From NCBI GenBank assembly GCA_003569265.1, contig BGON01000002.1, positions 1 to 64,000 on the forward strand: a DNA stretch of 64,000 nucleotides. Reading direction: 5' to 3'. The notes under the pieces were generated by a model. The model saw nothing but the letters and a program-made list of their open reading frames with translations, ran no database searches and was not told the origin of the DNA. Of this stretch, positions 48,608-58,865 are shown one piece after another. This stretch comes from Actinomycetota bacterium. Its GTDB lineage: Bacteria > Actinomycetota > Actinomycetes > Nanopelagicales > Nanopelagicaceae. Positions within the stretch are counted from its first letter, which is position 1, and each line of letters starts with the position of its first letter. Position numbers and translations under genes: made by a program.

Positions 48608-50530
48608 CTATAGGCTCTCAGAAATCTCCCCGGTTTGGGTATTTACCTTGCTCGAACTCAAAGTCAAAAGCTGTTCACTAATCACTGCTGCAATCTTGCT
48701 GCCAATACCTGGAGTTGCAGCGATATCTTCCACCGTTGCTTTACGGATTGCCGCTACTGAACCAAATCGTTCCAGCAATGCCTTTCTGCGTGCCTGACCA
48801 AGTTGTGGAATCTCATCAAGAATAGATTCCAACATAACCTTCGAGCGTCTTGAGCGGTGGAAAGTAATTGCAAATCTATGTGCCTCATCGCGAATGCGCT
48901 GTAAGAGATAGAGACCCTCACTAGTGCGAGGAAGGATGAGTGGATCAGATGAACCCGGAACCCATACTTCTTCTAATCTTTTAGCCAACCCACACAGTGC
49001 GATATCAGTAACACCTAACTCAGCTAATGCACGGGCAGCTGCATTTACTTGAGGCTGACCGCCATCAACAACAATGAGTTGTGGTGGATAAGAGAACTTG
49101 CTCAACTTGCCACCCAACTCAGCCACTTCAGCTTCATCTACTGATCTATCATCGAGTAATCGTTTCAGTCGACGAGTTATCACTTGATGCATCGCCCTTG
49201 TGTCATCGAAGCCCTCATCAGTATTAATGATGAATCTGCGGTATTCACTCTTCTTAGCTAATCCATCCTCAAAAACGACCATTGATGCAACAACGGATGT
49301 GCCCGAGATATTTGAGATATCAAAGCATTCAATGCGAAGTGGTGTGCGGCTTAGATCTAGTGCCTCTTCGATTTCAAGCAGAGCCTTACCGCTAACCGCT
49401 GCATCATTGGCGCGCTTACTTAAGAACTGAATCAGTGAATACTGGGCATTTCGTTTAACCGTGGCCAGAATCTCAACCTTCTCCCCGCGCTGGGGAACTT
49501 TCAATGAAACCGGTGCACCGCGCAAACCACTCAGCCATGTCTCAAGAGCAGTCGCATCTAGTGGGAGTTCATTAATAAGGATCTCTGCAGGAATATCACC
49601 AGGCGCACTCTGACTATAGATTGAATAGAAAAGTGCCCCCATCTCATCATCGCCTTCGAGGGATTTACTTTGATCCACAATCCATGATCGAGACCCCTTG
49701 ATGGCACCGCCTCTCACAATAAATATCGATCCGGCAGCATGTGCTCCGTCATGGTGAATGGCGACAATGTCAGCAGTTAAGTTTTCAGGCAGGGCAGCTT
49801 CTGCAGATTCCTGCGCCCGCTCAATGGCATCAATAGAATCTCGAATTTTGCTAGCCCGCTCAAACTCTTCTCGACTAGAAGCTAGCTCCATTTCAGCGCG
49901 AAGTGTTGGAACAATGTCAGTATTTCCATTGGACATAAAGTTAACTAAGCGATCAGAGAGTGCTTTATGATCTTCTTTGCTAATCCACTCGACACAAGGT
50001 GCAGCACACTTTCCAATATCTCCCAGTAAGCATTGCCGTTTAGTTCGCTTAGCCCGTTCAAAGTTGCTGGTCGTACATGAGCGGATAGGAAAAGTCTTCA
50101 GAACAACATCGAATGTGCTGCGAAGCGCCCATGTATGAGTAAAGGGTCCAAAGTATGAAATTCCAGGTCGCTTGGATTTACGAGTGATGAAAACCCGAGG
50201 GAACTCTTCTTTGTTTGTAATTGCTAGATATGGATAAGACTTGTCATCTCTAAACTGCACGTTGTATTGCGGTGCATATTGTTTAATCCAAGAAAACTCT
50301 AACTGCAGAGCTTCAACTTCAGTATCAACTATCGTCCAATCAACCCGCACAGCTTGATGCACCATACGATACGTCTTCTCAGCTAAGTTGCCCTGAAAGT
50401 AATTGCTTAAACGATTCTTTAAGTTAACAGCTTTGCCAACATAAATGACCGTATCCGTAGCGTCATAGAATCGATAGACCCCAGGGAGCTTAGGAATATC
50501 CGATGGCCGATAACTTTGGGGATCTGCCAT
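48608..50530 (-). CDS. uvrC: Excinuclease ABC subunit C
   Basis: Makes both incisions beside DNA damage. The 640 residues contain the GIY-YIG nuclease domain (PGVYRFYDATDTVIYVGKAV, ~14-33, 3' cut), the Cys-rich QCLLGDIGKCAAPCVEW, the UVR domain binding UvrB (~200-235, TLRAEMELASSREEFERASK), the RNase H-like domain with RIECFDISNISGTSVVASMV (~400, 5' cut) and a C-terminal helix-hairpin-helix pair (RKALLERFGSVAAIRKATVE). It starts 5 bases after the uvrA stop. Confidence 0.96.
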   Translation of the reverse strand: MADPQSYRPSDIPKLPGVYRFYDATDTVIYVGKAVNLKNRLSNYFQGNLAEKTYRMVHQAVRVDWTIVDTEVEALQLEFSWIKQYAPQYNVQFRDDKSYPYLAITNKEEFPRVFITRKSKRPGISYFGPFTHTWALRSTFDVVLKTFPIRSCTTSNFERAKRTKRQCLLGDIGKCAAPCVEWISKEDHKALSDRLVNFMSNGNTDIVPTLRAEMELASSREEFERASKIRDSIDAIERAQESAEAALPENLTADIVAIHHDGAHAAGSIFIVRGGAIKGSRSWIVDQSKSLEGDDEMGALFYSIYSQSAPGDIPAEILINELPLDATALETWLSGLRGAPVSLKVPQRGEKVEILATVKRNAQYSLIQFLSKRANDAAVSGKALLEIEEALDLSRTPLRIECFDISNISGTSVVASMVVFEDGLAKKSEYRRFIINTDEGFDDTRAMHQVITRRLKRLLDDRSVDEAEVAELGGKLSKFSYPPQLIVVDGGQPQVNAAARALAELGVTDIALCGLAKRLEEVWVPGSSDPLILPRTSEGLYLLQRIRDEAHRFAITFHRSRRSKVMLESILDEIPQLGQARRKALLERFGSVAAIRKATVEDIAATPGIGSKIAAVISEQLLTLSSSKVNTQTGEISESL

Positions 50531-50535
50531 GGCGC

Positions 50536-53394
50536 TTACTTCTTAGTCGCTACTTTGCGATTACTTGCCAGAATTTCACTTAGGAACTGTCCGGTGTAAC
50601 TGGCCTTAACTTTAGCAACATCTTCAGGAGTTCCTTGGGCAACAACTAATCCCCCACGGAATCCGCCCTCTGGTCCCATATCAATAACCCAGTCAGAGGA
50701 TTTAATGACATCTAAGTTGTGTTCGATGACGACAACAGTATTTCCTGTATCAACTAAGCGATTGAGCACACCAAGTAACTTACTTACATCTTCAAAGTGC
50801 AGGCCTGTTGTTGGTTCGTCTAGGACATAAATAGTGCGGCCAGTTGATCGTCGCTGCAACTCAGTCGATAGCTTCACGCGTTGAGCTTCACCACCGGAAA
50901 GCGTTGGTGCTGACTGACCCAAGCGCACATATCCCAAACCAACATCATTGAGTGTCTTGAGGTAGCGAGCAATCGCTGGCACTGACTCAAAGAAATCTGC
51001 CGCCTGCTCTATTGGCATATCTAAAACATCGGCAATTGTTTTGCCTTTGTAATGCACGTCAAGAGTTTCGCGGTTATAACGAGCTCCATGACAGACCTCG
51101 CAAGGAACATACACGTCAGGTAAGAAGTTCATCTCAATTGTGATGGTGCCATCTCCCGAACAGTTCTCACAGCGTCCGCCCTTGACGTTAAATGAAAAGC
51201 GCCCCTGTTGATAACCACGAATCTTGGCCTCTGAAGTTTCGGCAAATAACGCACGTACCTTGTCGAATACGCCGGTGTAGGTAGCAGGGTTAGAACGAGG
51301 AGTACGACCAATGGGTGATTGATCAACGTGAACAACCTTGTCGAGTAAATCAATGCCTGAGACTGTGCGATGTCGCCCGGGAACTAAACGCGCCCCATTG
51401 AGTTTATTTGCAAGGGTCGTATACAAAATGTCATTGACTAGAGTTGATTTTCCTGAACCGCTCACACCAGTAACCGAAACAAATACACCTAATGGAACTT
51501 CCACATCAATATTCTGAAGATTATTCTCTTTCGCACCTTTCACTACTAGCTGGCGCTTTGGATCGACTTTGCGTCGCTTGCTAGGGATGGCAATAGATTT
51601 ACGCCCTGATAGATAGGCACCTGTTATTGATTCCTTGGAAGCAATCAGATCGTCATAGCTACCTGAAACAACAACTTTGCCACCATGTTCACCAGCACCA
51701 GGCCCGATGTCCACAACCCAATCAGCAGTTCTAATCGTCTCTTCATCATGTTCAACAACTATTAATGTGTTTCCTAAATTACGCAGACGCGTCAATGTAT
51801 CAATCAAGCGGCGGTTATCACGTTGATGTAAACCAATGCTTGGTTCATCCAAAACATAGAGCACACCAACTAACCCACTACCAATCTGTGTAGCTAGGCG
51901 AATTCTCTGTGCTTCACCACCAGATAAAGTCCCTGCTGGGCGAGCGAGAGATAAATAGTCCAAACCAACATCGAGTAAGAAGCCAAGACGCGCATGTACT
52001 TCTTTCATCACTCGTTCAGCGATTTGAGCTTCGCGCTTATTGAGTTTAATAGCCTTAAGGAATTCTGCACACTCCATAATGGAAAGCTCAGTAATTTCAC
52101 TAATGTTCTTGCCGCCCAGAGTCACAGCCAAGACTTCTGGCTTTAGGCGAGCTCCCTTACAAACATCACAAGGTGTCTCGCGCATATAAGCCTCGTACTT
52201 ATCGCGGCTGTAGTCACTATCTGTCTCACTGTGGCGGCGATGAATAAATGGAACAACACCCTCAAAACCAGTTGTGTAGTTCTTAGTTCCATAACGTCCC
52301 TTGTACTTCATCTTTATTTCATACTCATAGCCATTAATAATGGCATCACGCGCTTTGACGGAAATCTTCTTCCATGGTGTATCTAGAGAGAAGGAAACAT
52401 CCTTTGCTAACGCCTCTAGCAATCGAAGGAAGTAATCCGAAGATTGCCCACCTGACCACGGTGCAATGGCTCCTTCATTAATTGAGATTGAGTCATCAGG
52501 AATGATCAAATCATTATCAACTTCTAACTTGGTTCCAATTCCAGAACACTCAGGGCATGCACCAAATGGAGAGTTGAATGAGAAAGAACGTGGCTCTAAC
52601 TCCTCAAAGGAAAGGTTGCAATCATGGCAGGCCAAGTGCTCGCTGTATGTGCGCTCTTTCTCAGCACCCTTTGCATCTACAAAATCTAGAAGAACAATTC
52701 CAGATGCAAGACGTAGCGCGGTTTCAATGGAGTCTGTCAGGCGAGTCTTTGACTCTTCTTTTGCAGTCAGACGATCCACAACAACTTCAATCGTGTGCTT
52801 CTCCTGCTTCTTTAGCTTTGGAACATCGGTGAGCTGAATAACCTCACCATCCACGCGAGCACGAGAAAAACCCTGAGTAATCAGGTCAGCAAACAGCTCA
52901 ACAAACTCACCTTTTCGTGCACGAACTATGGGTGCTAATACTTGAAACTTTGTTGTCGGCGGCATAGTCAGAATCTGATCAACAATCTGTTGCGGAGATT
53001 GTCTGGTAACTGCGTGACCACAGGTTGGGCAGTGAGGGCGACCCGCGCGTGCAAACAATAAACGTAAGTAGTCATAAACCTCAGTAATTGTTCCCACAGT
53101 AGAGCGAGGATTTCGGTTCGTTGATTTCTGATCAATAGAAACCGCCGGTGATAAGCCTTCAATGAAATCAACATCAGGCTTATCCATCTGTCCCAAAAAT
53201 TGACGGGCATATGCTGATAGAGATTCAACATATCGACGCTGGCCTTCAGCAAATATGGTGTCAAAAGCCAATGATGATTTACCAGAGCCAGATAGACCTG
53301 TAAAAACAATGAGTGCATTGCGTGGTAGCTCAATGGAGACATTTTTAAGGTTATGTTCGCGAGCACCGCGAACAATGAGTTTGTCGATAGTCAC
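50536..53394 (-). CDS. uvrA: Excinuclease ABC subunit A
   Basis: Damage-recognising ATPase of nucleotide excision repair. The 952 residues include two ABC domains (Walker A in [20 protein letters not shown] and [20 protein letters not shown]; signatures [20 protein letters not shown] and [20 protein letters not shown]) and zinc-site Cys pairs (CHDC with CPEC; CENC with CEVC in the DNA-binding part). The start is GTG, overlapping the uvrB TAG by one base (TAGTG). Length is normal. Confidence 0.97.
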   Translation of the reverse strand: MTIDKLIVRGAREHNLKNVSIELPRNALIVFTGLSGSGKSSLAFDTIFAEGQRRYVESLSAYARQFLGQMDKPDVDFIEGLSPAVSIDQKSTNRNPRSTVGTITEVYDYLRLLFARAGRPHCPTCGHAVTRQSPQQIVDQILTMPPTTKFQVLAPIVRARKGEFVELFADLITQGFSRARVDGEVIQLTDVPKLKKQEKHTIEVVVDRLTAKEESKTRLTDSIETALRLASGIVLLDFVDAKGAEKERTYSEHLACHDCNLSFEELEPRSFSFNSPFGACPECSGIGTKLEVDNDLIIPDDSISINEGAIAPWSGGQSSDYFLRLLEALAKDVSFSLDTPWKKISVKARDAIINGYEYEIKMKYKGRYGTKNYTTGFEGVVPFIHRRHSETDSDYSRDKYEAYMRETPCDVCKGARLKPEVLAVTLGGKNISEITELSIMECAEFLKAIKLNKREAQIAERVMKEVHARLGFLLDVGLDYLSLARPAGTLSGGEAQRIRLATQIGSGLVGVLYVLDEPSIGLHQRDNRRLIDTLTRLRNLGNTLIVVEHDEETIRTADWVVDIGPGAGEHGGKVVVSGSYDDLIASKESITGAYLSGRKSIAIPSKRRKVDPKRQLVVKGAKENNLQNIDVEVPLGVFVSVTGVSGSGKSTLVNDILYTTLANKLNGARLVPGRHRTVSGIDLLDKVVHVDQSPIGRTPRSNPATYTGVFDKVRALFAETSEAKIRGYQQGRFSFNVKGGRCENCSGDGTITIEMNFLPDVYVPCEVCHGARYNRETLDVHYKGKTIADVLDMPIEQAADFFESVPAIARYLKTLNDVGLGYVRLGQSAPTLSGGEAQRVKLSTELQRRSTGRTIYVLDEPTTGLHFEDVSKLLGVLNRLVDTGNTVVVIEHNLDVIKSSDWVIDMGPEGGFRGGLVVAQGTPEDVAKVKASYTGQFLSEILASNRKVATKK

Positions 53395-55475
53395 TAAACC
53401 CCAGCCTCTTCCATTGAACGTAGTTCCTTCTTTAAAATCTTTATCTCATCACGCAAACGTGCGGCAACTTCAAATTGAAGGTCCCCCGCAGCTGCGCGCA
53501 TTTGATCAGTGAGCGAGCCTATCAACGCCATTAAATCCTGGCGCGGCAACGAAGCCAGAGATTTCACGTAGAGTCCTGCCGTTGCTGCGCTCTTTTGATT
53601 TGCTCGCTTATTTGATGCCATCAGCTCATCAGTGTCCTCAGATTCTCGATTAATAAGATCGGTGATATCAGCAATCTTCTTGCGCAACGGCTGTGGGTCC
53701 ACACCCTTTTCTAGATTGTATGCAACTTGCTTGGCACGACGGCGATTAGTCTCATCAATAGCCTTTTCCATAGAAGCCGTCATGTTGTCGGCATACATAT
53801 GAACCTCACCTGAAACATTTCGAGCCGCACGGCCAATAGTTTGAATGAGTGAGGTGGCAGAGCGAAGGAAGCCTTCTTTGTCAGCATCTAGAATTGCCAC
53901 TAAGGAAACTTCAGGAAGATCGAGACCCTCACGAAGCAAGTTAATACCGATAAGAACGTCGTATTCACCGGTGCGAAGTTCGCGCAATAGTTCGACGCGG
54001 CGCAGAGTGTCTACCTCAGAGTGAAGATAGCGAACTCTCACTCCCTTTTCCTGTAAGTAATCAGTTAAATCTTCACTCATCTTTTTCGTTAGTGTTGTGA
54101 CTAGAACACGTTCGTTCTTCTCAGCTCTTACTGTAATTTCATTGAGCAAATCATCGATCTGACCCTTTATAGGCTTGATCACAATCTGTGGATCCACTAA
54201 ACCAGTAGGGCGAATTACTTGCTCCACTACATCGCCATCCACCTTTGCCATCTCGTACTTTCCTGGCGTCGCAGAGAGATAAAGCTTTTGTCCTGTGCGC
54301 TCTATAAATTCAGGAAACTTCAAAGGGCGATTATCCAACGCGCTGGGCAATCTAAATCCGTGTTCGACCAATGTGCGCTTGCGTGATGCATCACCTTCAA
54401 ACATTGCACCTAACTGGGGTACAGTCACATGGCTTTCATCAATAACAACAAGAAAATCCTCTGGGAAATAATCCAGTAAGCAGTTGGGCGCAGATCCAGC
54501 TGCGCGATCATCTAAGTGCCGTGAGTAGTTTTCAATTCCACTACAAAAACCAATCTGCTCCATCATCTCAATATCAAAAGTTGTTCTCATTCGCAGGCGC
54601 TGTGCCTCAAGGAGTTTGCCCTGCTTTTCAAAGAGATTGAGCTGTACTTGTAGTTCATCCTGAATATCACCGATTGCTCGCTTCATCGTTTCAGGTCCAG
54701 CTGCGTAGTGAGTGGCTGGGAAGATATACATCTCAGTTTCATCACGCATGATTTCACCCGTAAGAGGGTGCAGTGTTGTGATCTTTTCGATTTCATCCCC
54801 GAACATCTCGATTCGAATAGCTAACTCTTCATACATAGGGATGATTTCGATGGTGTCTCCCCGAACGCGAAAAGTTCCACGCTCAAAGGCAACATCATTA
54901 CGCTTGTATTGCACATCGACGAATTTGCGCAATAGCGCATTGCGTTCAATCTCATCCCCTACTCGAAGTTTGATCATGCGATCCACATACTCTTGTGGCG
55001 TGCCAAGTCCATAAATACAAGAGACAGTCGCAACCACAATCACATCACGGCGAGTCAAAAGTGAGTTTGTAGCCGAGTGACGCAAGCGCTCTACCTCATC
55101 ATTGACACTTGAATCCTTCTCAATAAAGGTATCTGTCTGTGGAACGTATGCTTCTGGTTGGTAATAGTCGTAGTAAGAGACAAAGTACTCGACGGCATTA
55201 TTTGGAAGTAGCTCTCGAAATTCATTTGCCAACTGCGCAGCCAGCGTTTTATTGGGAGCTAAGACCAAAGTCGGGCGTTGGAGTTTTTCAATCAACCAGG
55301 CAGTTGTAGCTGATTTTCCTGTACCAGTTGCACCTAGTAAAACCACATCTTGTTCACCAGCATTGATGCGTCGGGCAATCTCTTCAATGGCCTCAGGCTG
55401 ATCTCCGGCTGGAACATAGTCACTAATTACCTGAAATGGCTCGACTCGACGTTGGAGTTCTGAGACCGGGCGCAT
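53394..55475 (-). CDS. uvrB: Excinuclease ABC subunit B
   Basis: Helicase-like subunit that checks damage and recruits UvrC. The 693 residues show Walker [21 protein letters not shown] (~46), the damage-probing beta-hairpin [19 protein letters not shown], helicase motifs [36 protein letters not shown] and [19 protein letters not shown], and the C-terminal UVR domain ([20 protein letters not shown]). It starts 10 bases after the coaE stop. Confidence 0.97.
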   Translation of the reverse strand: MRPVSELQRRVEPFQVISDYVPAGDQPEAIEEIARRINAGEQDVVLLGATGTGKSATTAWLIEKLQRPTLVLAPNKTLAAQLANEFRELLPNNAVEYFVSYYDYYQPEAYVPQTDTFIEKDSSVNDEVERLRHSATNSLLTRRDVIVVATVSCIYGLGTPQEYVDRMIKLRVGDEIERNALLRKFVDVQYKRNDVAFERGTFRVRGDTIEIIPMYEELAIRIEMFGDEIEKITTLHPLTGEIMRDETEMYIFPATHYAAGPETMKRAIGDIQDELQVQLNLFEKQGKLLEAQRLRMRTTFDIEMMEQIGFCSGIENYSRHLDDRAAGSAPNCLLDYFPEDFLVVIDESHVTVPQLGAMFEGDASRKRTLVEHGFRLPSALDNRPLKFPEFIERTGQKLYLSATPGKYEMAKVDGDVVEQVIRPTGLVDPQIVIKPIKGQIDDLLNEITVRAEKNERVLVTTLTKKMSEDLTDYLQEKGVRVRYLHSEVDTLRRVELLRELRTGEYDVLIGINLLREGLDLPEVSLVAILDADKEGFLRSATSLIQTIGRAARNVSGEVHMYADNMTASMEKAIDETNRRRAKQVAYNLEKGVDPQPLRKKIADITDLINRESEDTDELMASNKRANQKSAATAGLYVKSLASLPRQDLMALIGSLTDQMRAAAGDLQFEVAARLRDEIKILKKELRSMEEAGV

Positions 55476-55484
55476 TTGCCAAGC

Positions 55485-56081
55485 CTACTTTTTTACATCC
55501 TTATCCGCGAGTTCATCCCATATATTTTCCACTTTACGCAGTAATTCATCTTCACTGCCATCATTTTCGATCAAGAAATCAGCTATCGATTCGCGTTGTT
55601 CGCGAGTTGCCTGGGCAGCAATGCGTGCTTCTATTTCAGAGATATGTAAGCCCCTGGCACGTAATCGTGAAACTCTATTCTCCATCAATGATTCAACGGT
55701 AATGACAATGTCAAAGCGGTCTTGACCTCCAGTCTCAAACAAAAGAGGGATTTCATAGACAAGAGTTTGATCAGCCTTGAGTGATGCAACAGCTTCTTCA
55801 AACTTATGACGCACCCAAGGATGAATTACATTTTCTAACTTATTCTTCAATGTGGAATCCTTAAATATCAACTCCCCCAAAGCACGTCTATCTATGTCCC
55901 CATTTTTCAATATTGAATCACCAAAAATGCTCACCACTTGATCAAAGCCAGTTGAACCTCGCTCTATTGCCGCACGCGCCAACTGATCTGCATCAATAAC
56001 GATTGCACCCAGGTCAGCAAAATACTCGGCAGCAAGTGATTTGCCACAGCCAATGCCACCAGTTAAAGCGATTACGCGCAT
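55485..56081 (-). CDS. coaE: Dephospho-CoA kinase
   Basis: Last step of coenzyme A synthesis, phosphorylating dephospho-CoA. The 198 residues have the P-loop ALTGGIGCGKSLAAEYFADL, VIDADQLARAAIERGSTGFD and the LID region ESLMENRVSRLRARGLHISE. Some actinobacterial CoaE proteins are fused to a C-terminal GrpB-like domain; this one is not. A TATCCT hexamer ends exactly 6 bases before the ATG and the rpsA terminator lies upstream, so coaE heads the uvrBAC-rapZ-yvcK-whiA unit. Confidence 0.95.
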   Translation of the reverse strand: MRVIALTGGIGCGKSLAAEYFADLGAIVIDADQLARAAIERGSTGFDQVVSIFGDSILKNGDIDRRALGELIFKDSTLKNKLENVIHPWVRHKFEEAVASLKADQTLVYEIPLLFETGGQDRFDIVITVESLMENRVSRLRARGLHISEIEARIAAQATREQRESIADFLIENDGSEDELLRKVENIWDELADKDVKK

Positions 56082-56087
56082 GGAATA

Positions 56088-56093
56088 AGGATA
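56088..56093 (-). promoter_or_regulatory. coaE promoter -10 element (leaderless)
   Basis: TATCCT ends 6 bases before the coaE ATG, the same hexamer and spacing as at argC. No strong -35. Confidence 0.5.
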
Positions 56094-56105
56094 ACCCGAT
56101 TAGAA

Positions 56106-56137
56106 AAGAAAAAGGACCCGACGATTAAGTCGAGTCC
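56106..56137 (-). terminator. Rho-independent terminator of rpsA
   Basis: On the minus strand GGACTCGAC (56129-56137) pairs with GTCGGGTCC (56114-56122), 9 bp with one G-T pair and a 6-base loop, followed by TTTTTCTTTT. It lies 17 bases after the rpsA stop. Confidence 0.9.
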
Positions 56138-56154
56138 TTCAATCCTAATTATTA

Positions 56155-57510
56155 CTACTCAGCAGCAGGAGTATCTTCGGCTGGAGTTGCAGCAGCATCG
56201 GCAACTTTTGCTTCCGCCTTCTGCTTCTTGTGTGCCATGAAACGCTCTTGCGCCTGGGCGTACTGCTTTTCCCACTCTTCGCGCTGTGTTTCATATCCTG
56301 GCTTCCACTCTTGTGAATCTGAATCGAAACCTTCTGGATAGATAAAGTTTCCTGCAGCATCGTAACGGGCAGCCATTCCGTATTGAGATGGATCGAATGC
56401 TTCGATCTCAATCTCATGTCCTTCATTGGCTTGCTTCAAAGATAGTGAAATGCGACGACGTTCAAGGTCGATGTCAATGATCTTTACAAATAGCTCATCA
56501 TCAACTTGAACAACCTGCTCTGGGATTTCAACGTGGCGTTCTGCCAACTCTGAAATGTGAACAAGGCCTTCAATGCCTTCGTGAACACGAATGAATGCTC
56601 CGAATGGAACAAGCTTTGTAACCACACCAGGAACAACCTGATTGATTGTGTGAGTGCGAGCAAAGGCCTGCCATGGATCTTCTTGTGTTGCCTTAAGTGA
56701 AAGTGAGACACGCTCACGCTCGAAATCAACTTCAAGAACTTCAACAGTTACCTCATCGCCAACTTCAACAACTTCACCTGGATGATCAATGTGCTTCCAT
56801 GAAAGCTCTGACACGTGAACAAGTCCATCTACGCCACCAAGGTCAACGAATGCACCGAAGTTAACGATTGATGAAACCACACCCGTACGAACTTGACCCT
56901 TTTGTAGCTGGTTAAGGAAAGTTGTACGTGATTCAGATTGTGTCTGCTCTAGGAATGCACGACGTGAAAGAACAACATTGTTACGGTTCTTATCTAGTTC
57001 GATGATTCGAGCTTCAACCTGCTTACCAATGTAAGGAGTGAGATCGCGAACACGGCGCATTTCAACAAGAGATGCTGGCAAGAAGCCACGTAGTCCGATG
57101 TCGACGATGAGTCCGCCCTTAACAACTTCAATAACTGTTCCAATAACAACTTCGTCGCGCTCTTTCTTGCCTTCGATGTCTCCCCAGGCACGCTCGTACT
57201 GTGCGCGCTTCTTAGAAAGAATCAAACGACCTTCTTTATCTTCTTTTTGAAGAACAAGAGCTTCAATAGTCTCGCCAACCTTGACGAGTGAGTTTGGATC
57301 TACATCGTGGCGAATTGAAAGCTCGCGTGAAGGAATAACACCTTCAGTTTTGTATCCGATGTCGACAAGAACTTCTTCGCGTCCAACCTGGACGATTGTT
57401 CCTGTTACTAGATCTCCGTCATTAAAATTTCTGATTGTGCCTTCGATTGCTGCTAGAAAGTCGGCAGCTGATCCAATGTCATTTACTGCAATTACAGGTG
57501 CTGTAGTCAA
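56155..57510 (-). CDS. rpsA: Ribosomal protein S1
   Basis: S1 binds mRNA on the small subunit. The 451 residues hold four S1 OB repeats (~30-100, 117-182, 203-273, 290-360), visible as GDLVTGTIVQVGREEVLVDI, GTVIEVVKGGLIVDIGLRGF, GVVSSIVNFGAFVDLGGVDG and GVVTKLVPFGAFIRVHEGIE; the tail is Ala/Glu/Lys rich. I chose TTG at 57508-57510, giving MTTAPVIAVNDIGSAADFL: GGAG lies 4 bases upstream and homology begins here. The upstream ATG frame (57582) has no S1-like sequence. Monocistronic, between its own promoter and terminator. Confidence 0.92.
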   Translation of the reverse strand: MTTAPVIAVNDIGSAADFLAAIEGTIRNFNDGDLVTGTIVQVGREEVLVDIGYKTEGVIPSRELSIRHDVDPNSLVKVGETIEALVLQKEDKEGRLILSKKRAQYERAWGDIEGKKERDEVVIGTVIEVVKGGLIVDIGLRGFLPASLVEMRRVRDLTPYIGKQVEARIIELDKNRNNVVLSRRAFLEQTQSESRTTFLNQLQKGQVRTGVVSSIVNFGAFVDLGGVDGLVHVSELSWKHIDHPGEVVEVGDEVTVEVLEVDFERERVSLSLKATQEDPWQAFARTHTINQVVPGVVTKLVPFGAFIRVHEGIEGLVHISELAERHVEIPEQVVQVDDELFVKIIDIDLERRRISLSLKQANEGHEIEIEAFDPSQYGMAARYDAAGNFIYPEGFDSDSQEWKPGYETQREEWEKQYAQAQERFMAHKKQKAEAKVADAAATPAEDTPAAE

Positions 57511-57564
57511 GTTGCTCCGTAGGGATAGATGAGTAGTAGTTTCCGCTTTTGCGGCTGGAGGGTA

Positions 57565-57594
57565 AGGGTACGGTTTGTACATCTATTTGAGCAA
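57565..57594 (-). promoter_or_regulatory. rpsA promoter (candidate)
   Basis: TTGCTC (57589-57594) and TACCCT (57565-57570) with an 18-base spacer. The ~48-base leader that would follow contains a small perfect hairpin (CCGC, AAAA, GCGG; 57543-57554) before the ribosome binding site, possibly used in S1 autoregulation. Confidence 0.4.
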
Positions 57595-57638
57595 ATCCAT
57601 GCGGGGATTTCACGCTCGCAGATAGGATTGGCATAACG

Positions 57639-58865
57639 ATGAGACGATATAAAGAACTTCTAGCCTTTCCGCATGTTGTTACTTTGGCAATAGCGGCATT
57701 TCCGGCTCGACTTGCCTATTCGATGATTGGTCTAGGAATCTTTTTTAAGGCAGAACAAGAAACAGGATCTGTGGCCGTTGCCGGTTTGGCTATTGGCCTG
57801 AACTCTCTTGCCGGCTCTTTCACCGCTGGAATTCGTGGTTCTTTGATGGATAAATGGGGTCAAAAGTGGCCACTACGTATATTTGTCCCTTGTTATACAT
57901 CTTTGATTTTGGCCCTGAACTCAATGCATTCCAAAGAATCGATTTTGATTACCGCATTCATCTTAGGAATCTCTGCTCCTCCAATAAATTTATCTGTTCG
58001 GCCATTGTGGAAAGACATCGTTCCTGAAAATTTCCTACGCACTGCATATGCACTCGATTCTTCAATGATGAACTCAACAACAATTTTTGGTCCAGTAGTA
58101 GTAACTTCACTTGCCCTCTCATCACATCCGGCAATGGCATTAAATGTCACCTCAGCACTCATGATTATTGGTGGCACAGCACTAGCCCTCACTTCAGTCT
58201 CACGTAATTGGGTGCCTGAAAAGAAAGCTAAGGGACAGCAAAAACTTTGGAGAGATAGAGCTATTCAACTTCTTATGTTTGAAGGCTGCTTCATTGGATT
58301 TGGTTGGGGTGTTTTTGATGTAGCCGTTCCAGCATTTGCAACACAAGAAGGAGTTCCACAACGTGTTGCTTGGATCTTTGCCGCCTTCGGTGTCGCGACA
58401 GTTATTGGTGGCCTTTTGGGCGGTTTAGTTTCTAAGAAATTAGCACCACTATCAGCGTTGAGAAACGCTTATCTCGTTTGGTTTATTACTTGTATTCCAA
58501 TCGCCTTTACTTATCCAGATTGGACCATGGCATTGGTAGGAACATTCATTGGACTCATGGGTGGAGCCGTTCAAGTCTTCTACTTTGAAGTTCTTGAAGC
58601 CGTTCGACCACAGGGCTCTCAAACTTCTTCCCTCGGGTGGATCTGGAGTGTTGAAGGATCTTTCATGGCAGTTGGCGCAGCAGCTGGTGGATGGATTTCA
58701 GAGAACTACTCCCCACAAGTGGGATTGACGTTGCTTCCCATAATGCTTTTTTGTGGCCTAATGATTCTCACAGTTGGAAAGAAGCGTCTTCACGCCGCTA
58801 ATGATGAGCCGACTGAAGAAGAAGATCTGCAAGCTATAAAAAATATATCTAACGAAGTTAAATAG
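57639..58865 (+). CDS. Major facilitator superfamily transporter
   Basis: A 408-residue membrane protein with about 12 predicted helices, for example GLGIFFKAEQETGSVAVAGL then LAIGLNSLAGSFTAGIRGSL, and IFAAFGVATVIGGLLGGLVS in the second half. The loop SLMDKWGQKWPLRIF between helices 2 and 3 matches the MFS DRxGxR-like motif. The N- and C-halves look alike, joined by a basic stretch (EKKAKGQQKLWRDR). Substrate unknown; it is not in an operon, divergent from rpsA and convergent with polA, whose stop directly abuts its own. A TAGGAT hexamer 10 bases before the ATG may be the -10. Confidence 0.85.
   Translation: MRRYKELLAFPHVVTLAIAAFPARLAYSMIGLGIFFKAEQETGSVAVAGLAIGLNSLAGSFTAGIRGSLMDKWGQKWPLRIFVPCYTSLILALNSMHSKESILITAFILGISAPPINLSVRPLWKDIVPENFLRTAYALDSSMMNSTTIFGPVVVTSLALSSHPAMALNVTSALMIIGGTALALTSVSRNWVPEKKAKGQQKLWRDRAIQLLMFEGCFIGFGWGVFDVAVPAFATQEGVPQRVAWIFAAFGVATVIGGLLGGLVSKKLAPLSALRNAYLVWFITCIPIAFTYPDWTMALVGTFIGLMGGAVQVFYFEVLEAVRPQGSQTSSLGWIWSVEGSFMAVGAAAGGWISENYSPQVGLTLLPIMLFCGLMILTVGKKRLHAANDEPTEEEDLQAIKNISNEVK

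Noticed and set aside
57591-57620. Inverted GGATTT-rich sequence between rpsA and the MFS gene as an operator
   Set aside because: Arms are short and imperfect and do not align with either promoter; not distinguishable from chance.
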